DNA of 64,000 bases from Sphingomonas sp. HF-S4 (GCF_032911445.1 NZ_JAWJEJ010000001.1:2170001-2234000), one strand, 5' to 3'; shown: positions 8,666 to 17,610, counted from the stretch's first letter. Numbers and translations are program-made. Notes: generated by a model not told the origin, from the sequence alone.

Positions 8666-9817
8666 ATGCCCGCACCCGTCGTCCGCCCGATCGATTCCAA
8701 GGCGGATATCCATGCTTTCGTCGAACTCGCTTATCGCCTGAACGCGAACGATCCGCACTGGGTCGCGCCGCTCCGCGATGAAGTGAAGGCAACGATCGAT
8801 CCCAAGAAGAACGGCTGGTTCAGCCATGCCGAGGCGCAGTTGTTCCTCGCCGAGCGGGACGGCAAGCCAGTGGGTCGCATCTCGGCGCATATCGACCGGC
8901 TCGCGCTCGAAATGCCCCCCGAGCAGGGTTTCGGCCCGGGCACGGGGTTCTGGGGACTGTTCGAAGCAGAGGACCAGGAGACCGCCGCCGTGCTGGTCGC
9001 CCGGGCCGAGCAATGGCTGCGCGACAAGGGCATGACGCGCGCGCTCGGGCCCGTCAGCCTGTCGATCTGGGAAGAGCCGGGGCTGCTGGTCAAGGGATAC
9101 GACCATTCGCCGACGGTGCTGATGGGGCACCACAATGCCGCCTATAAGGGCTGGATCGAGGCGCTGGGCTATGCCTCCGCCAAGAAGCTGCTTACCTACG
9201 ACCTCGATATCACGCAGGAATTCCCGCCGCTTGTCCAGCGGATCATCGCCGCGGGCGAGCGCAACCCGAAGATCCGCGTGCGGCAGGTCGACAAGTCCCG
9301 CTTCGACGAGGAGGCCGCGATTATCCTGGCGATCCTCAACGATGCATGGTCGGACAATTGGGGGTTCGTGCCGCTGACCCAGCCCGAAATCGACGATGTC
9401 GGCAAGAAATTGAAGCCGCTGGTGTTCGAGGACCTGATCATGATCTGCGAGCTCGAAGGCGAGCCGGTGGCGTTCATGATCACCCTCCCCGACTTCAACG
9501 AGCCGCTCAAACCCTTGAAAGGCAAGCTCTTCCCATTCGGTTGGGCCAAGCTGCTGCTCTGGCTGCGACGCCCCAAGGCAAGGACGATGCGCGTGCCGCT
9601 GATGGGCGTGGTCAAGCGGCTGCAGAGCTCGCGCATGGCGAGCCAGCTCGCCTTCATGATGATCGAATATATCCGCCGCTCGGCAGTGCCCAATTACGGC
9701 GCCACCCGCGGCGAGATCGGCTGGATCCTGGACGACAATCAGGGGATGATCGCCATCGCCGATACGATCGAGAGCCGCATTAATCGCGAATATGTGATCT
9801 ACCAGAAGCCGCTCTGA
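8666..9817 (+). CDS. GNAT-like acyltransferase family protein
   Basis: 383 residues from the ATG at 8666, which has GGAAGG eight bases upstream. The frame extends further 5', but without a ribosome binding site. Weak GNAT-type signals: an N-terminal LAYRLNANDPHWV segment, an AERDGKPVGRISAH beta-strand pair, and a second half with ICELEGEPVAFMI. Homologues of this length are sometimes labelled dATP pyrophosphohydrolase, for which I see no motif support. The gene is divergent from the desaturase. Function unknown beyond likely acyl-CoA-dependent transfer. Confidence 0.7.
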   Translation: MPAPVVRPIDSKADIHAFVELAYRLNANDPHWVAPLRDEVKATIDPKKNGWFSHAEAQLFLAERDGKPVGRISAHIDRLALEMPPEQGFGPGTGFWGLFEAEDQETAAVLVARAEQWLRDKGMTRALGPVSLSIWEEPGLLVKGYDHSPTVLMGHHNAAYKGWIEALGYASAKKLLTYDLDITQEFPPLVQRIIAAGERNPKIRVRQVDKSRFDEEAAIILAILNDAWSDNWGFVPLTQPEIDDVGKKLKPLVFEDLIMICELEGEPVAFMITLPDFNEPLKPLKGKLFPFGWAKLLLWLRRPKARTMRVPLMGVVKRLQSSRMASQLAFMMIEYIRRSAVPNYGATRGEIGWILDDNQGMIAIADTIESRINREYVIYQKPL

Positions 9818-9830
9818 TCGGGTGCGTGCA

Positions 9831-9857
9831 ACCGGCGAGCGCGCTGCGCCCGCCGGT
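9831..9857. terminator. Possible hairpin between convergent genes
   Basis: accggcg (9831-9837) and cgccggt (9851-9857) form a perfect 7-bp stem. There is no T run, so termination is uncertain; the position between convergent genes is suggestive. Confidence 0.35.
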
Positions 9858-9868
9858 CGCCCGCTCGG

Positions 9869-10141
9869 TTACTTCTGCTCGACAACCGGATCCTGGCCAG
9901 TCTTGGCGACCCATTCCTCGCGAGTCATGCAGGTCTTGCGCGCGAGGATCGTGCCCGTCGTCGCCTGCGGCTTGACACAGTAGCGCTTGGGCTTCTCGAC
10001 CTTCGCGGTTACGGCAGAGCCGGCGCCGACGGTCTGATCCGATGCCTGCGCCGGCGCAGTGGCGCCTGCGACGAGAACCGCGGCGGCGATCATGGCGGCG
10101 GCGAAGCTCGAGACGCGGCCGGTGGTGCGAGTGCTGATCAT
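9869..10141 (-). CDS. Small secreted hypothetical protein
   Basis: 90 residues from the ATG at 10141, which has AGGAG eight bases upstream; an ATG nine codons earlier lacks one. A classic signal peptide (about residues 1-34, ending in APAQA) is followed by a short mature part with two cysteines (CVKPQ and CMTRE) that could form a disulfide. I do not recognise the family; many sphingomonads encode small periplasmic proteins of this look. Function unknown. Confidence 0.7.
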   Translation of the reverse strand: MISTRTTGRVSSFAAAMIAAAVLVAGATAPAQASDQTVGAGSAVTAKVEKPKRYCVKPQATTGTILARKTCMTREEWVAKTGQDPVVEQK

Positions 10142-10321
10142 TCCCTGTACTCCTCTAAATTCAGACACCAGGCGCTCCGTCGTTCCGCCTGCGTCTCGAA
10201 CATTGCATCGACCGTGCCAAGTCGAAGAGTCGTGGAAAATCAGCTAGTTAAGAATATGACAACATAGCGTCACCGCTATAACACGGCAACACACACCAAG
10301 AGTTGGGATTTTGGGCAGAGA

Positions 10322-10341
10322 ACTGTCCGGAAAGGGACAGT
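10322..10341. other. Small hairpin downstream of xth
   Basis: actgtcc-ggaaag-ggacagt is a perfect 7-bp stem. The octamer gtccggaa recurs 24 bases later. The surrounding 10200-10330 is A/T-richer than average. It may be part of the xth 3' end or the upstream control of the small secreted gene; neither can be decided. Confidence 0.35.
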
Positions 10342-10365
10342 AGCGAGTGTCCGGAAGTGGTCAGC

Positions 10366-11136
10366 TCAGCGCAGCGCGACCCAGGTCGGGGCGTGATCGC
10401 TGGCGCGCTCGCGGCCACGATAGTCCTTGTCGACCCCAGCCCCGACCATTCGGTCAGCCGCCTGCGGGCTGAGCAGCAGGTGATCGATGCGGAACCCTGC
10501 GTCGCGCTGCCAGGCACCCGCCTGATAGTCCCAGAAGGTCCAGATCCCGCCGGCGGGAAAGCGCGTGCGCAGCGCATCGGTCCAGCCCTGCGCGAGGAGC
10601 TCGCGATAACGTGCACGCGATTCGGGCTGCATCAGCGCGTCGCTCGCCATCGCGCGGACCGAGAAGGTGTCGTCGTCATTGGGGATGACGTTGTAATCGC
10701 CTGCCAGCACCACCGGGCGCTCCTCGGCGAGCAGCGCGCGGGCACGGTCGGCGAGCCGGTCCATCCATTTGAGCTTATAGTCGAACTTCGGCCCCGGCTG
10801 GGGATTGCCGTTGGGGAGATAGATCGAGGCAACGATCAGGTCGCCCACCTCGACTTCGATATAGCGGCTGTGCGCATCCTCGGGATCGCCTTCCAGCCCG
10901 CGCTGGCGCTCCACCGGCTGCTGGCCCCTGGCCAGCACCGCGACGCCGTTGAAGCCCTTCTGCCCGTGCCACACCGCGCCATAGCCCGCGGCCTCGATGT
11001 CCTTGACCGGCAACGTCTCGTCGGCCCCCTTGAGCTCCTGGAGGCAGACCATATCGGGCTGCTGCTCGGCGAGATATTCAAGCAGGCGCTCCATACGCGC
11101 CTTGATCCCGTTGACGTTGTAGCTGACGATTTTCAC
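10366..11136 (-). CDS. xth: Exodeoxyribonuclease III (AP endonuclease)
   Basis: 256 residues. ExoIII/APE1-type phosphodiesterase for base excision repair: it cleaves 5' of abasic sites and degrades 3' ends of duplex DNA. Family motifs in order: YNVNGI near residue 5, CLQELKG (metal-binding Glu), VASIYLPNGN, AGDYNVIP (Asp/Asn pair), FRIDHLLLS and the final SDHAP (catalytic Asp-His). Full normal length. It starts ten bases after the Fe-S protein gene ends, so the two probably form an operon. Confidence 0.95.
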   Translation of the reverse strand: MKIVSYNVNGIKARMERLLEYLAEQQPDMVCLQELKGADETLPVKDIEAAGYGAVWHGQKGFNGVAVLARGQQPVERQRGLEGDPEDAHSRYIEVEVGDLIVASIYLPNGNPQPGPKFDYKLKWMDRLADRARALLAEERPVVLAGDYNVIPNDDDTFSVRAMASDALMQPESRARYRELLAQGWTDALRTRFPAGGIWTFWDYQAGAWQRDAGFRIDHLLLSPQAADRMVGAGVDKDYRGRERASDHAPTWVALR

Positions 11137-11146
11137 AGGGGTGCGC

Positions 11147-11488
11147 TCAGACCGAGAAGCTGGTGCCGCAACCGCAGCCCGAGGCAGCGTTGGGATTGGT
11201 CACCGCGAAATGCGCGCCGCCCAGATTGTCGACGAAGTCGACCTGCGCGCCGCGGACCAGATCGAGGCTGATCGAATCGACGACGAGGCGGACCCCGTCG
11301 GTCTCGGCGACCAGGTCATCCTGCTCGGGCGCCTCGGCCATGCCGAACTTGTACTGGAAGCCCGAACAGCCCCCCCCCTCGACCGATAGGCGAAGGATCG
11401 CGGGCTTGGACTGTTTCGCGGCGATCGCGGCGACGCGGGCGGCGGCGGCGGGAGTCAGCGCAATGTCCGGCTGGGTGATCGTGGCCAT
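11147..11488 (-). CDS. erpA: HesB/IscA-family iron-sulfur cluster insertion protein
   Basis: 113 residues with the three conserved cysteines of A-type carriers: GGGCSGFQY and, near the C-terminus, the GCGCGTSF pair. Such proteins receive [Fe-S] clusters from scaffold proteins and deliver them to apo-enzymes in the cytoplasm. ErpA and IscA cannot be separated cleanly by motif; the gene lies outside an isc or suf cluster and next to xth, which favours an ErpA-type role. Confidence 0.88.
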   Translation of the reverse strand: MATITQPDIALTPAAAARVAAIAAKQSKPAILRLSVEGGGCSGFQYKFGMAEAPEQDDLVAETDGVRLVVDSISLDLVRGAQVDFVDNLGGAHFAVTNPNAASGCGCGTSFSV

Positions 11489-11542
11489 GTGGGGGAGATA
11501 GGGCGCGGCGGGACGGAGAGCAATGCGACTACGGCGCCGCCC

Positions 11543-11815
11543 TCAGGGATATTGTTGGCGAGCGTGGAGAATGGAGAGTATCTCGATCGCGTCGCCGACG
11601 CGGTAGACGAGGATATAGTTGGGGTGGACGATCGCTTCGCGCGTGCCCTCCATGCGGCCCGGGCGATAAATATGAGGATGCCCAGGCAATTGCGATACGG
11701 TGTGCTTGATTGCTGCACCGAGGCGATCCGCCGCTGCCGGATTCCTTCGAGCGATGTCATGCGTGATGGCGGAAAGCTGGAGGCGCGCCTCAGGACGCCA
11801 GCGTATCGGGAGCAT
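11543..11815 (-). CDS. RelE/ParE-family toxin
   Basis: 90 residues from the ATG at 11815 (MLPIRWRPEAR); an ATG eight codons upstream is also possible. The fold signature is ParE/RelE-like: an RWRPEARLQL start, an ARRNPAAADRL helix, and the closing strands EAIVHPNYILVYRV and IEILSILHARQ. Such toxins either cleave ribosome-bound mRNA or poison gyrase. The start overlaps the 3' end of the upstream 64-aa gene, the usual antitoxin-toxin arrangement. Confidence 0.82.
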   Translation of the reverse strand: MLPIRWRPEARLQLSAITHDIARRNPAAADRLGAAIKHTVSQLPGHPHIYRPGRMEGTREAIVHPNYILVYRVGDAIEILSILHARQQYP

Positions 11816-11984
11816 CGCGATAGCTGTCGATGATCGCATGCATCTCGCGCATGACCTCTTCGTGCGGGATGCTAGGTTCAGTCGAGTTCATCGCCCTCTC
11901 GACCTTGGCCCGAAACCACGCGTCATACGCCTCAGCCTCTTCGGTGGTGGCGAATTCCGACTCGATGGGAGAGAGCTTTGCCAT
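11790..11984 (-). CDS. Antitoxin of RelBE/ParDE-type module
   Basis: 64 residues from the ATG at 11984 (MAKLSPIESEF); another in-frame start lies five codons upstream. The sequence is short and acidic, with FATTEEAEAYDAWFRAKVERA followed by a flexible tail IPHEEVMREMHAIID, similar to the RelB-like stability determinants that precede ParE/RelE toxins. It overlaps the toxin gene by about 26 bases. Antitoxins of this kind bind both the toxin and their own promoter. A DNA-binding domain is not obvious. Confidence 0.75.
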   Translation of the reverse strand: MAKLSPIESEFATTEEAEAYDAWFRAKVERAMNSTEPSIPHEEVMREMHAIIDSYRDAPDTLAS

Positions 11985-12080
11985 GCGAACAGGATACACC
12001 TGTCGGGGCTGGCAGGGAAGATAAGTGGAGCGACGCGGGTGGGGGCCGCCTCGCGGACGACCCCTCTCCTCTCCTGCCTC

Positions 12081-13259
12081 TTACTTGGCGGGGCCGCCTA
12101 CGCCGCCCGCCGTGCCGCCCTGCGAGGCGAGATACTCGCCGCTCTGCAGGAACGGGATCGGATTGACTGCCTTGCCGTCGACGCGGACCTCGTAATGGAG
12201 GTGGCTGCCGGTCGAACGGCCGGTCGAGCCCATCAGGCCGATCATCTGGCCGCGACGCACGCGGGTATTGTCGCTGACCAGGATCTTCGAAAGGTGGCCA
12301 TAGCGCGTCTCGATGCCGCGGCCGTGGTTGATCTGGACGAGGTTGCCATAACCGCCCTGGCGGCCAGCGTGGCTGATGATGCCATCGGCCGTCGCGTAGA
12401 TCGGCGTGCCGATCGCACCGGGGATATCGACACCGGCATGCATCGCCGCGGTGCCGCGGAACGGATCCGAGCGCACGCCGAAGCTCGAGGTGAAGAGCAG
12501 CTTGTCGACCGGCTGCATCGACGGGATCGAGATCACCGTCTGCTCGAGCGCGTCGAGCTTCTTCCAGGTGAGGAACAGCGCGCGGAACTGGGCGTCGGCA
12601 CTCTCGGCCGAATCCGAACCCGCGGCGGTGTCGTTGCTGTCCATCGGTTCGAAGGGGCCGCCCATCGCGCCATGGACGACGCGGACATAGCGCTCGGGCG
12701 CGAGGCCGAGGCGGCGGAACTGGCTGGCGGTCTGCTGATAGCGCGCCTCGCCGGCGGCGCGGGCCTTGCCGGCAAGCGCGACCTGGCGCTGCTCGACTTC
12801 GCGCAGCGGCGCGACCAGCTCGGCCGTGACGCCGCTGGTCTTGGCGCCGGTCGCGGGAAGCGCCTGATCGAGCGCGCCGGGATCGGTCTTGCCCGAAAGC
12901 ACTGCGGAGATCAGCGCCTGGCGCTGCTCGACGCGGGCGGCATGGAGCTTGGCGGCCTGCTTGGCGGCATCGATCTCGTCCTGCATGCGATCGACTTCGG
13001 CACGCATCTGGGCGACCTGCGCCTCGGGCGAACCGGCGACGCCGCTGACGGCGATCACGCCGGCCATAGCCTGCGACACGCCATAGCCCGAGAACAGCAC
13101 GGTCACCGTCGCGACGCCGGCGAACAGCGCCTGGGTGCGCCCCGCGAGGCTGAAGCGGCGCAGGTCGCGGCCGTCATGGAAAATAAAATCGCGGGTGGTG
13201 AAAAATTTGCGGAACCGCTGGCCGAGGTTCGCAGTTTTCTTGTTCGAAGCGTCAGCCAT
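12081..13259 (-). CDS. M23-family metalloendopeptidase, membrane anchored
   Basis: 392 residues from the ATG at 13259; the upstream extension has poor support. A cytoplasmic basic N-terminus leads into one transmembrane helix (about residues 45-70), then a coiled-coil region rich in Gln/Glu/Ala (80-170) and a C-terminal LytM domain. Zinc ligands are visible in HAGVDIPG (His, Asp) and SHLHYEV (HxH), with the second catalytic His in RYGHLSK. It would cut peptidoglycan cross-links in the periplasm, or regulate another hydrolase, as NlpD-like proteins do. The active-site residues are complete. Confidence 0.9.
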   Translation of the reverse strand: MADASNKKTANLGQRFRKFFTTRDFIFHDGRDLRRFSLAGRTQALFAGVATVTVLFSGYGVSQAMAGVIAVSGVAGSPEAQVAQMRAEVDRMQDEIDAAKQAAKLHAARVEQRQALISAVLSGKTDPGALDQALPATGAKTSGVTAELVAPLREVEQRQVALAGKARAAGEARYQQTASQFRRLGLAPERYVRVVHGAMGGPFEPMDSNDTAAGSDSAESADAQFRALFLTWKKLDALEQTVISIPSMQPVDKLLFTSSFGVRSDPFRGTAAMHAGVDIPGAIGTPIYATADGIISHAGRQGGYGNLVQINHGRGIETRYGHLSKILVSDNTRVRRGQMIGLMGSTGRSTGSHLHYEVRVDGKAVNPIPFLQSGEYLASQGGTAGGVGGPAK

Positions 13260-13379
13260 GAATCCCCGGCAAGTCAGGCAAGCACGCACCGATGCGACCC
13301 GGTGATCGGCTACCAAAAATAACGATGTCCAAGTAGCAGCCCCTCCGCCTTTGGACGTGGCGGGGTTTGGCCTGAGAAA

Positions 13380-14174
13380 TCAGGAAGCTGCAAGAGGCGC
13401 GTAGTAACCACGCGTCAAACCGGCTTCGTCGCGCGCCGAGTCGTTGAATGGAGGTTTAATCAGGCCCCGAAAATGGGTCCGCACGAGTTCGTGCCAGGTC
13501 GTTTCGGGGTTAATATTTTGTTCAGCACAGCGCGATTCGAACCAGCGCGTGCCCGCGCCGACATGCCCGATCTCGTCGTTCAGGATGCGGGTCAGGATCC
13601 GCGCGGTGGCGGCATCGCCCACTCTCTGAAAACGCTCGATCGTCGAAGGGGTTACATCTAGCCCACGCGCCTCGAGGACCATCGGGACGACCGCCAGCCG
13701 CGCGAGCGAATCCTGCGCCGTCGCGGCCGCCGCATCCCATAGCCCGTCATGCGCCGGCATCGCGCCATAGAAGCTGCCGAGTTGCCTGAGCCGCCGGTCG
13801 AGCAGCGCGAAATGCATCGCTTCGTCGGCACCGACTTGCATCCAGTCGTCGGTGAAACCGCGCGGAAATTCGCCGCCGAACCGACCGACGGCGTCGAACG
13901 CCAGGTCGATCGCGGCGAACTCGATATGCGCGATGGCGTGGATCAGCGCGACGCGGCCGTGTTCCGATCCCTTGCCGCGCTTGGGCATGCGCTTGGGCGG
14001 GAGCAGTTCGGGCTGGTCGGGCCGTGCCGGGCGATCGGGCATCGCGACGTCGAAGCGATGGTCGAGCCGCCCCAGCCGCCAGTCGCGCGCCGCTGCCCGC
14101 GCCGCCTTGATCTTGGCGAGCGGTTCGGCGGCGGTGAGCACCGCGCGCGCCGCCTCGGCGACGCTGCGGGTCAC
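13380..14174 (-). CDS. DUF455 ferritin-like protein
   Basis: 264 residues from a GTG at 14174 that overlaps the bcp stop (GTGA). Longer versions of the frame overlie bcp. Helical DUF455 family: HAIAHIEFAAIDLA and GADEAMHFALL carry Glu/His residues spaced as in ferritin-like diiron proteins, with a third Glu-His set in NDEIGHVGAGTRWF. Metal binding is likely and the function unknown; homologues are sometimes associated with tRNA hydroxylation-like chemistry. It is translationally coupled to the peroxiredoxin. Confidence 0.82.
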   Translation of the reverse strand: MTRSVAEAARAVLTAAEPLAKIKAARAAARDWRLGRLDHRFDVAMPDRPARPDQPELLPPKRMPKRGKGSEHGRVALIHAIAHIEFAAIDLAFDAVGRFGGEFPRGFTDDWMQVGADEAMHFALLDRRLRQLGSFYGAMPAHDGLWDAAAATAQDSLARLAVVPMVLEARGLDVTPSTIERFQRVGDAATARILTRILNDEIGHVGAGTRWFESRCAEQNINPETTWHELVRTHFRGLIKPPFNDSARDEAGLTRGYYAPLAAS

Positions 14175-14632
14175 GGGTTCAGCATCTCCTTCGCCGCGGC
14201 GAGCACCGCCTCGGCATGGCCGGGCACGCGCACCTTGCGCCATTCGCGGACCAGTGTGCCGCCGGCGTCGAACAGGAAGGTCGAGCGGTCGATCCCCATA
14301 TATTTGCGGCCGTAGAGCTGCTTCTCGATCCACACCCCGAAAGCTTCCATCACGGGGCCGTCGTCGGTCGCGAGCGGAATGCCCAGGCCGTATTTTTCGG
14401 TGAACTTCCGGTGCTTTGTGGCACTATCCTTGGAGACACCGAGAAGATTCACGCCCAGTGCGGAGAAGTCGGGCGCCAGCGCCGTGAAGTCCTGCGCCTC
14501 GCGCGTGCAGCCCGCCGTGTCGTCCTTGGGATAGAAATACAGGACCAGCGGCCCCTTGCGCTCCGCCAGCCGAAAGGGTCCGTCGGCGCCTTCCAGCGTG
14601 ACATCCGGCAGCGTGTCGCCCGGCTCGATCAT
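14171..14632 (-). CDS. bcp: Thioredoxin-dependent peroxiredoxin (BCP/PrxQ)
   Basis: 153 residues. It reduces hydroperoxides in the cytoplasm through the peroxidatic cysteine in TAGCTRE (Cys42), preceded by YFYPKDDT. There is no second cysteine anywhere in the protein, so unlike the E. coli enzyme (a resolving Cys five residues on) it must work as a 1-Cys type. It sits between glnE (12-base gap) and the DUF455 gene (4-base overlap) in a three-gene minus-strand operon. Confidence 0.93.
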   Translation of the reverse strand: MIEPGDTLPDVTLEGADGPFRLAERKGPLVLYFYPKDDTAGCTREAQDFTALAPDFSALGVNLLGVSKDSATKHRKFTEKYGLGIPLATDDGPVMEAFGVWIEKQLYGRKYMGIDRSTFLFDAGGTLVREWRKVRVPGHAEAVLAAAKEMLNP

Positions 14633-14644
14633 CCTTGGTCTCCG

Positions 14645-17320
14645 TCAGTCGCCGACGCGGATCGCCGCCCAGCATTCGGCCACCTCCTGCCGGGTCGCTT
14701 CGAGCGAGGCAACCACTGCATCCCAGGATTCGAGCCCGACCGCGCGTGCGATCAGCGCCTGAGTCGTCTCGCCCGGTGGCTGCGCATCCGGCGCGACCAG
14801 CCGCAGCGTTACCAACAGCCGCGAAAGCAGCCGGTATGCGGCGGGCATCGCCGGAGAGAACAGCCCCTGTTCCACCAGCAGGTCGATCGCCCTGCCCAGC
14901 CGCGGCGTGAACGCCGTGCGATGCCGCAACTGGAGAACGTGCACCGCGAATTCGAGATCGACCAGCCCGCCGGGCAGCAACTTGGCGTCGAGCGGTCCCT
15001 TGGGCGGTTTGTGCGCCGCCATCTCGTCGCGCATCTTCGCGGCATCGGCCAGGATATCGCGCTCGGGCCGCGCGCCGTGAAGCACCTCGTCGACAATCGC
15101 CTGTACCGCCGATCGCGCGGTCGGCGATCCGAACACGGGCCGGGCGCGAGTGAGCGCCATATGCTCCCAGGTCCAGGCATCCTCGCGCTGGTACCGCGCG
15201 AAGCCGTCGAGCGAGACCGACAGCGGCCCCTGCGCGCCCGAGGGCCGCAGCCGGGTGTCGACTTCGTAGAGCGGCCCCGCCGCGGTGGCGACCGACAGCG
15301 CCGCGGTCACCCGCTGCGCCAGCCGGTTGTAATAGACCACCGCACCGAGCGGCTTGGCCCCATCGGATTCGGCATCGTAGGCGCCGGTAAACAGATAGAT
15401 CAGGTCGAGGTCGGAGGCGTGGGTGAGCGCCTGCCCGCCCATCCGGCCGAGCGCGAGGATCACCAGTTCGCTCTCTGGCACGCGGCCATGCGCGCGCTCG
15501 AACTCGGCGATCGTCGCGGCGGCGAGCACGTCGATCGCCGCCTCCGCGATCCGCGCATAGCCGTGCGACACCTCGATCGGGTCACTCGCCCCCGCGACGA
15601 TCTGCGCGCCGAGGGCGAAACGCTTCTCGTTGACCAGCCGCCGGACATGCTCGAGCTGCCATTGGTAATCGACGCCGCGCTCGCATGCCGCCATCTCGCC
15701 GATCAGCACGGGGATTTCGGCCACGGGTTCGAGCGCGCTCGCATCGATCAGCCCGTCGAGCAGCTCGGCGCGGCGCCCGAGCTGCTCGGCCAGCGTCGGC
15801 GCATGACACAGGATTGCGCTCATCAACTGGCGCAGCCCGGGTTGCGCCTCGAGCAGGCGGAAGAAGTTGATCGCGCTCGGCAGGCGCGAGAGCATCGCAT
15901 CGAACCGGGTGATCGCATGCGTGCTGTCGGGCGCTTGGGCAAAGGCGGCGATCAGCCCCGGCAGCAACGCCTCCAGCGCCTCGCGCGCCTGCGGGCTGCG
16001 CAGCGCCGGATAGCCGCCGCCGCGCCAGCCCTCAACAATGCGCAGCGCGCCTGACGGACTCTCGAACCCGGCCTCGGCGAGCCGCGGCTCCAGCGCTTCG
16101 GGATTCGACGGCAGCCGCGGTTCCTCGTCGCCCGCAAGCGAATCATAAACGCGCCCTACCCGCTCGACATGGGGTCGCAGCCGCTCGATCAGCGCGCCGC
16201 TATCGGCAAGCCCGGCAAGCTTCGCGACATTGTCGAGCGCTTCCTGCCCCACCGGCAACGTGTGCGTCTGAAGATCGTCGACCATCTGCAGCCGATGCTC
16301 GACGGTGCGGAATTCGCCATAGGCCGCGCTCAGCGCCGCCGCGTCTTCGGCATCGATCCGCCCGTCCGCAGCCAGCGCGGCAAGCGCGTCGCGGGTGGCG
16401 GGCACGCGCAGCGCCGGATCGCGCCCGCCGTGGATGAGCTGGTGGATCTGCGCGAAGAACTCGATCTCGCGGATACCGCCACGCCCGCGCTTCAGATCGT
16501 AGCCGGGGCCGAACGCCTGCGACTGGGCATAATGATCGCGAATCCGGCGCGAAATGTCGCGGATCTCGCGGATCGTCCCGTAATCGACGGCACGGCGCCA
16601 CACGAACGGGCGGATCGCCGAGAGGAAATAGTCGCCGAGCGTCCTGTCGCCGGCACAGGCGCGCGCGCGGATGAACGCAGCGCGCTCCCACGGCAAAGCC
16701 TGCGATTCATAGTAGGAGATCGCCGCCTCGACGGGCAGCGCGATCGGGGTGACTTCGGGCGACGGCCGCAGCCGCAGGTCGACACGCATCACATAGCCGT
16801 CGGCGTCACGCGACTGGAGCAGTTCGATCACTCGCCGGCCGATCCGCACCGCAGCCTCCTCGGGCACTTCGCGAGGCTTGCACGGCAGCGTCGCCGGATC
16901 GAACACCAGGATCGGGTCGATGTCCGACGAATAGTTGAGCTCCCTGCTCCCCTGCTTGCCGAGCGCGATCGCCGCGAACCCGATCGGCTCGGCATCGGGC
17001 GTCCGCTCGCGGATCGCGGCGCGGATCGCCCGGTCCAGGGCATCGTCGGCGAAGTCGCTGAGCAGTTGGGTAACTTGCGTAAGGTCGAACCGGCCGGAAA
17101 GATCGCCCAGGGCGACCAGCAGCGCCAGCCGCCGCCGCGCCAGCCGCAACCGCCGCGACTCCGGCAGGTCGGCATCCAGCGACCCCGCCGTCGCAAGCGG
17201 ATCTGCCAGCGCCGCCTCCAGATCGTCGAGAAGCTGCGACTCGCGATCCAGGAGCATCGCCAGGAACGGCGCATGCGCGCGTGAGCGTTCAACGGCGGAC
17301 TGCAAATCCCCGGAAATCAT
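14645..17320 (-). CDS. glnE: Bifunctional glutamine synthetase adenylyltransferase/deadenylase
   Basis: 891 residues. It adenylylates and de-adenylylates glutamine synthetase in response to PII signalling, tuning nitrogen assimilation. Two nucleotidyltransferase domains are visible, each with a G-S-xn-DxD signature: NYSSDIDPI (about 129-137) for deadenylylation and THASDLDLIYL (about 633-643) for adenylylation, each followed by GlnD/GlnE-type helical domains. The length is normal for alphaproteobacteria. It is the first gene of the glnE-bcp-DUF455 operon. Confidence 0.95.
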   Translation of the reverse strand: MISGDLQSAVERSRAHAPFLAMLLDRESQLLDDLEAALADPLATAGSLDADLPESRRLRLARRRLALLVALGDLSGRFDLTQVTQLLSDFADDALDRAIRAAIRERTPDAEPIGFAAIALGKQGSRELNYSSDIDPILVFDPATLPCKPREVPEEAAVRIGRRVIELLQSRDADGYVMRVDLRLRPSPEVTPIALPVEAAISYYESQALPWERAAFIRARACAGDRTLGDYFLSAIRPFVWRRAVDYGTIREIRDISRRIRDHYAQSQAFGPGYDLKRGRGGIREIEFFAQIHQLIHGGRDPALRVPATRDALAALAADGRIDAEDAAALSAAYGEFRTVEHRLQMVDDLQTHTLPVGQEALDNVAKLAGLADSGALIERLRPHVERVGRVYDSLAGDEEPRLPSNPEALEPRLAEAGFESPSGALRIVEGWRGGGYPALRSPQAREALEALLPGLIAAFAQAPDSTHAITRFDAMLSRLPSAINFFRLLEAQPGLRQLMSAILCHAPTLAEQLGRRAELLDGLIDASALEPVAEIPVLIGEMAACERGVDYQWQLEHVRRLVNEKRFALGAQIVAGASDPIEVSHGYARIAEAAIDVLAAATIAEFERAHGRVPESELVILALGRMGGQALTHASDLDLIYLFTGAYDAESDGAKPLGAVVYYNRLAQRVTAALSVATAAGPLYEVDTRLRPSGAQGPLSVSLDGFARYQREDAWTWEHMALTRARPVFGSPTARSAVQAIVDEVLHGARPERDILADAAKMRDEMAAHKPPKGPLDAKLLPGGLVDLEFAVHVLQLRHRTAFTPRLGRAIDLLVEQGLFSPAMPAAYRLLSRLLVTLRLVAPDAQPPGETTQALIARAVGLESWDAVVASLEATRQEVAECWAAIRVGD

Positions 17321-17405
17321 GCGGGAACGCCGTATCGATACGCTGCAAGAACAACAGATTTACAATTGTCAAGCAACAAATGTGAATCCTGCACGTTTCT
17401 GCATT

Positions 17406-17591
17406 GTGAACCGACCGTCATCCTCTTCCGCCCCCGAGGCCCAGACCTGCGCTTATCGCGTCGGCCGTCCGCACGCCAGCGACGCCGTTGCGCTGTCGCT
17501 GCGGGACGCGTTCGAGCGCGAGGCAGCGCTGCCAGAAGACATGGCCGCGTTGCTCCAGCAGCTCAACCACGAGATGTCGACGGGCTACTGA
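17406..17591 (+). CDS. Small hypothetical protein, NepR-like C-terminus
   Basis: 61 residues from a GTG at 17406 (an in-frame GTG at 17382 is an alternative; neither has a clear ribosome binding site). The N-terminal 25 residues are unremarkable. The C-terminal segment SLRDAFEREAALPEDMAALL resembles the core of the NepR encoded at 19776 (ALRQAYDEAVRETVPDDLLDLL): the pattern is LR-x-A-aromatic-acid, then P-acid-D, then LL-x-x-L, two residues shorter. It lies beside ecfG. It could be a second NepR-type anti-sigma factor or a chance ORF. Confidence 0.45.
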   Translation: MNRPSSSSAPEAQTCAYRVGRPHASDAVALSLRDAFEREAALPEDMAALLQQLNHEMSTGY

Positions 17592-17610
17592 GCCCGAGAA
17601 CAGAAACACC

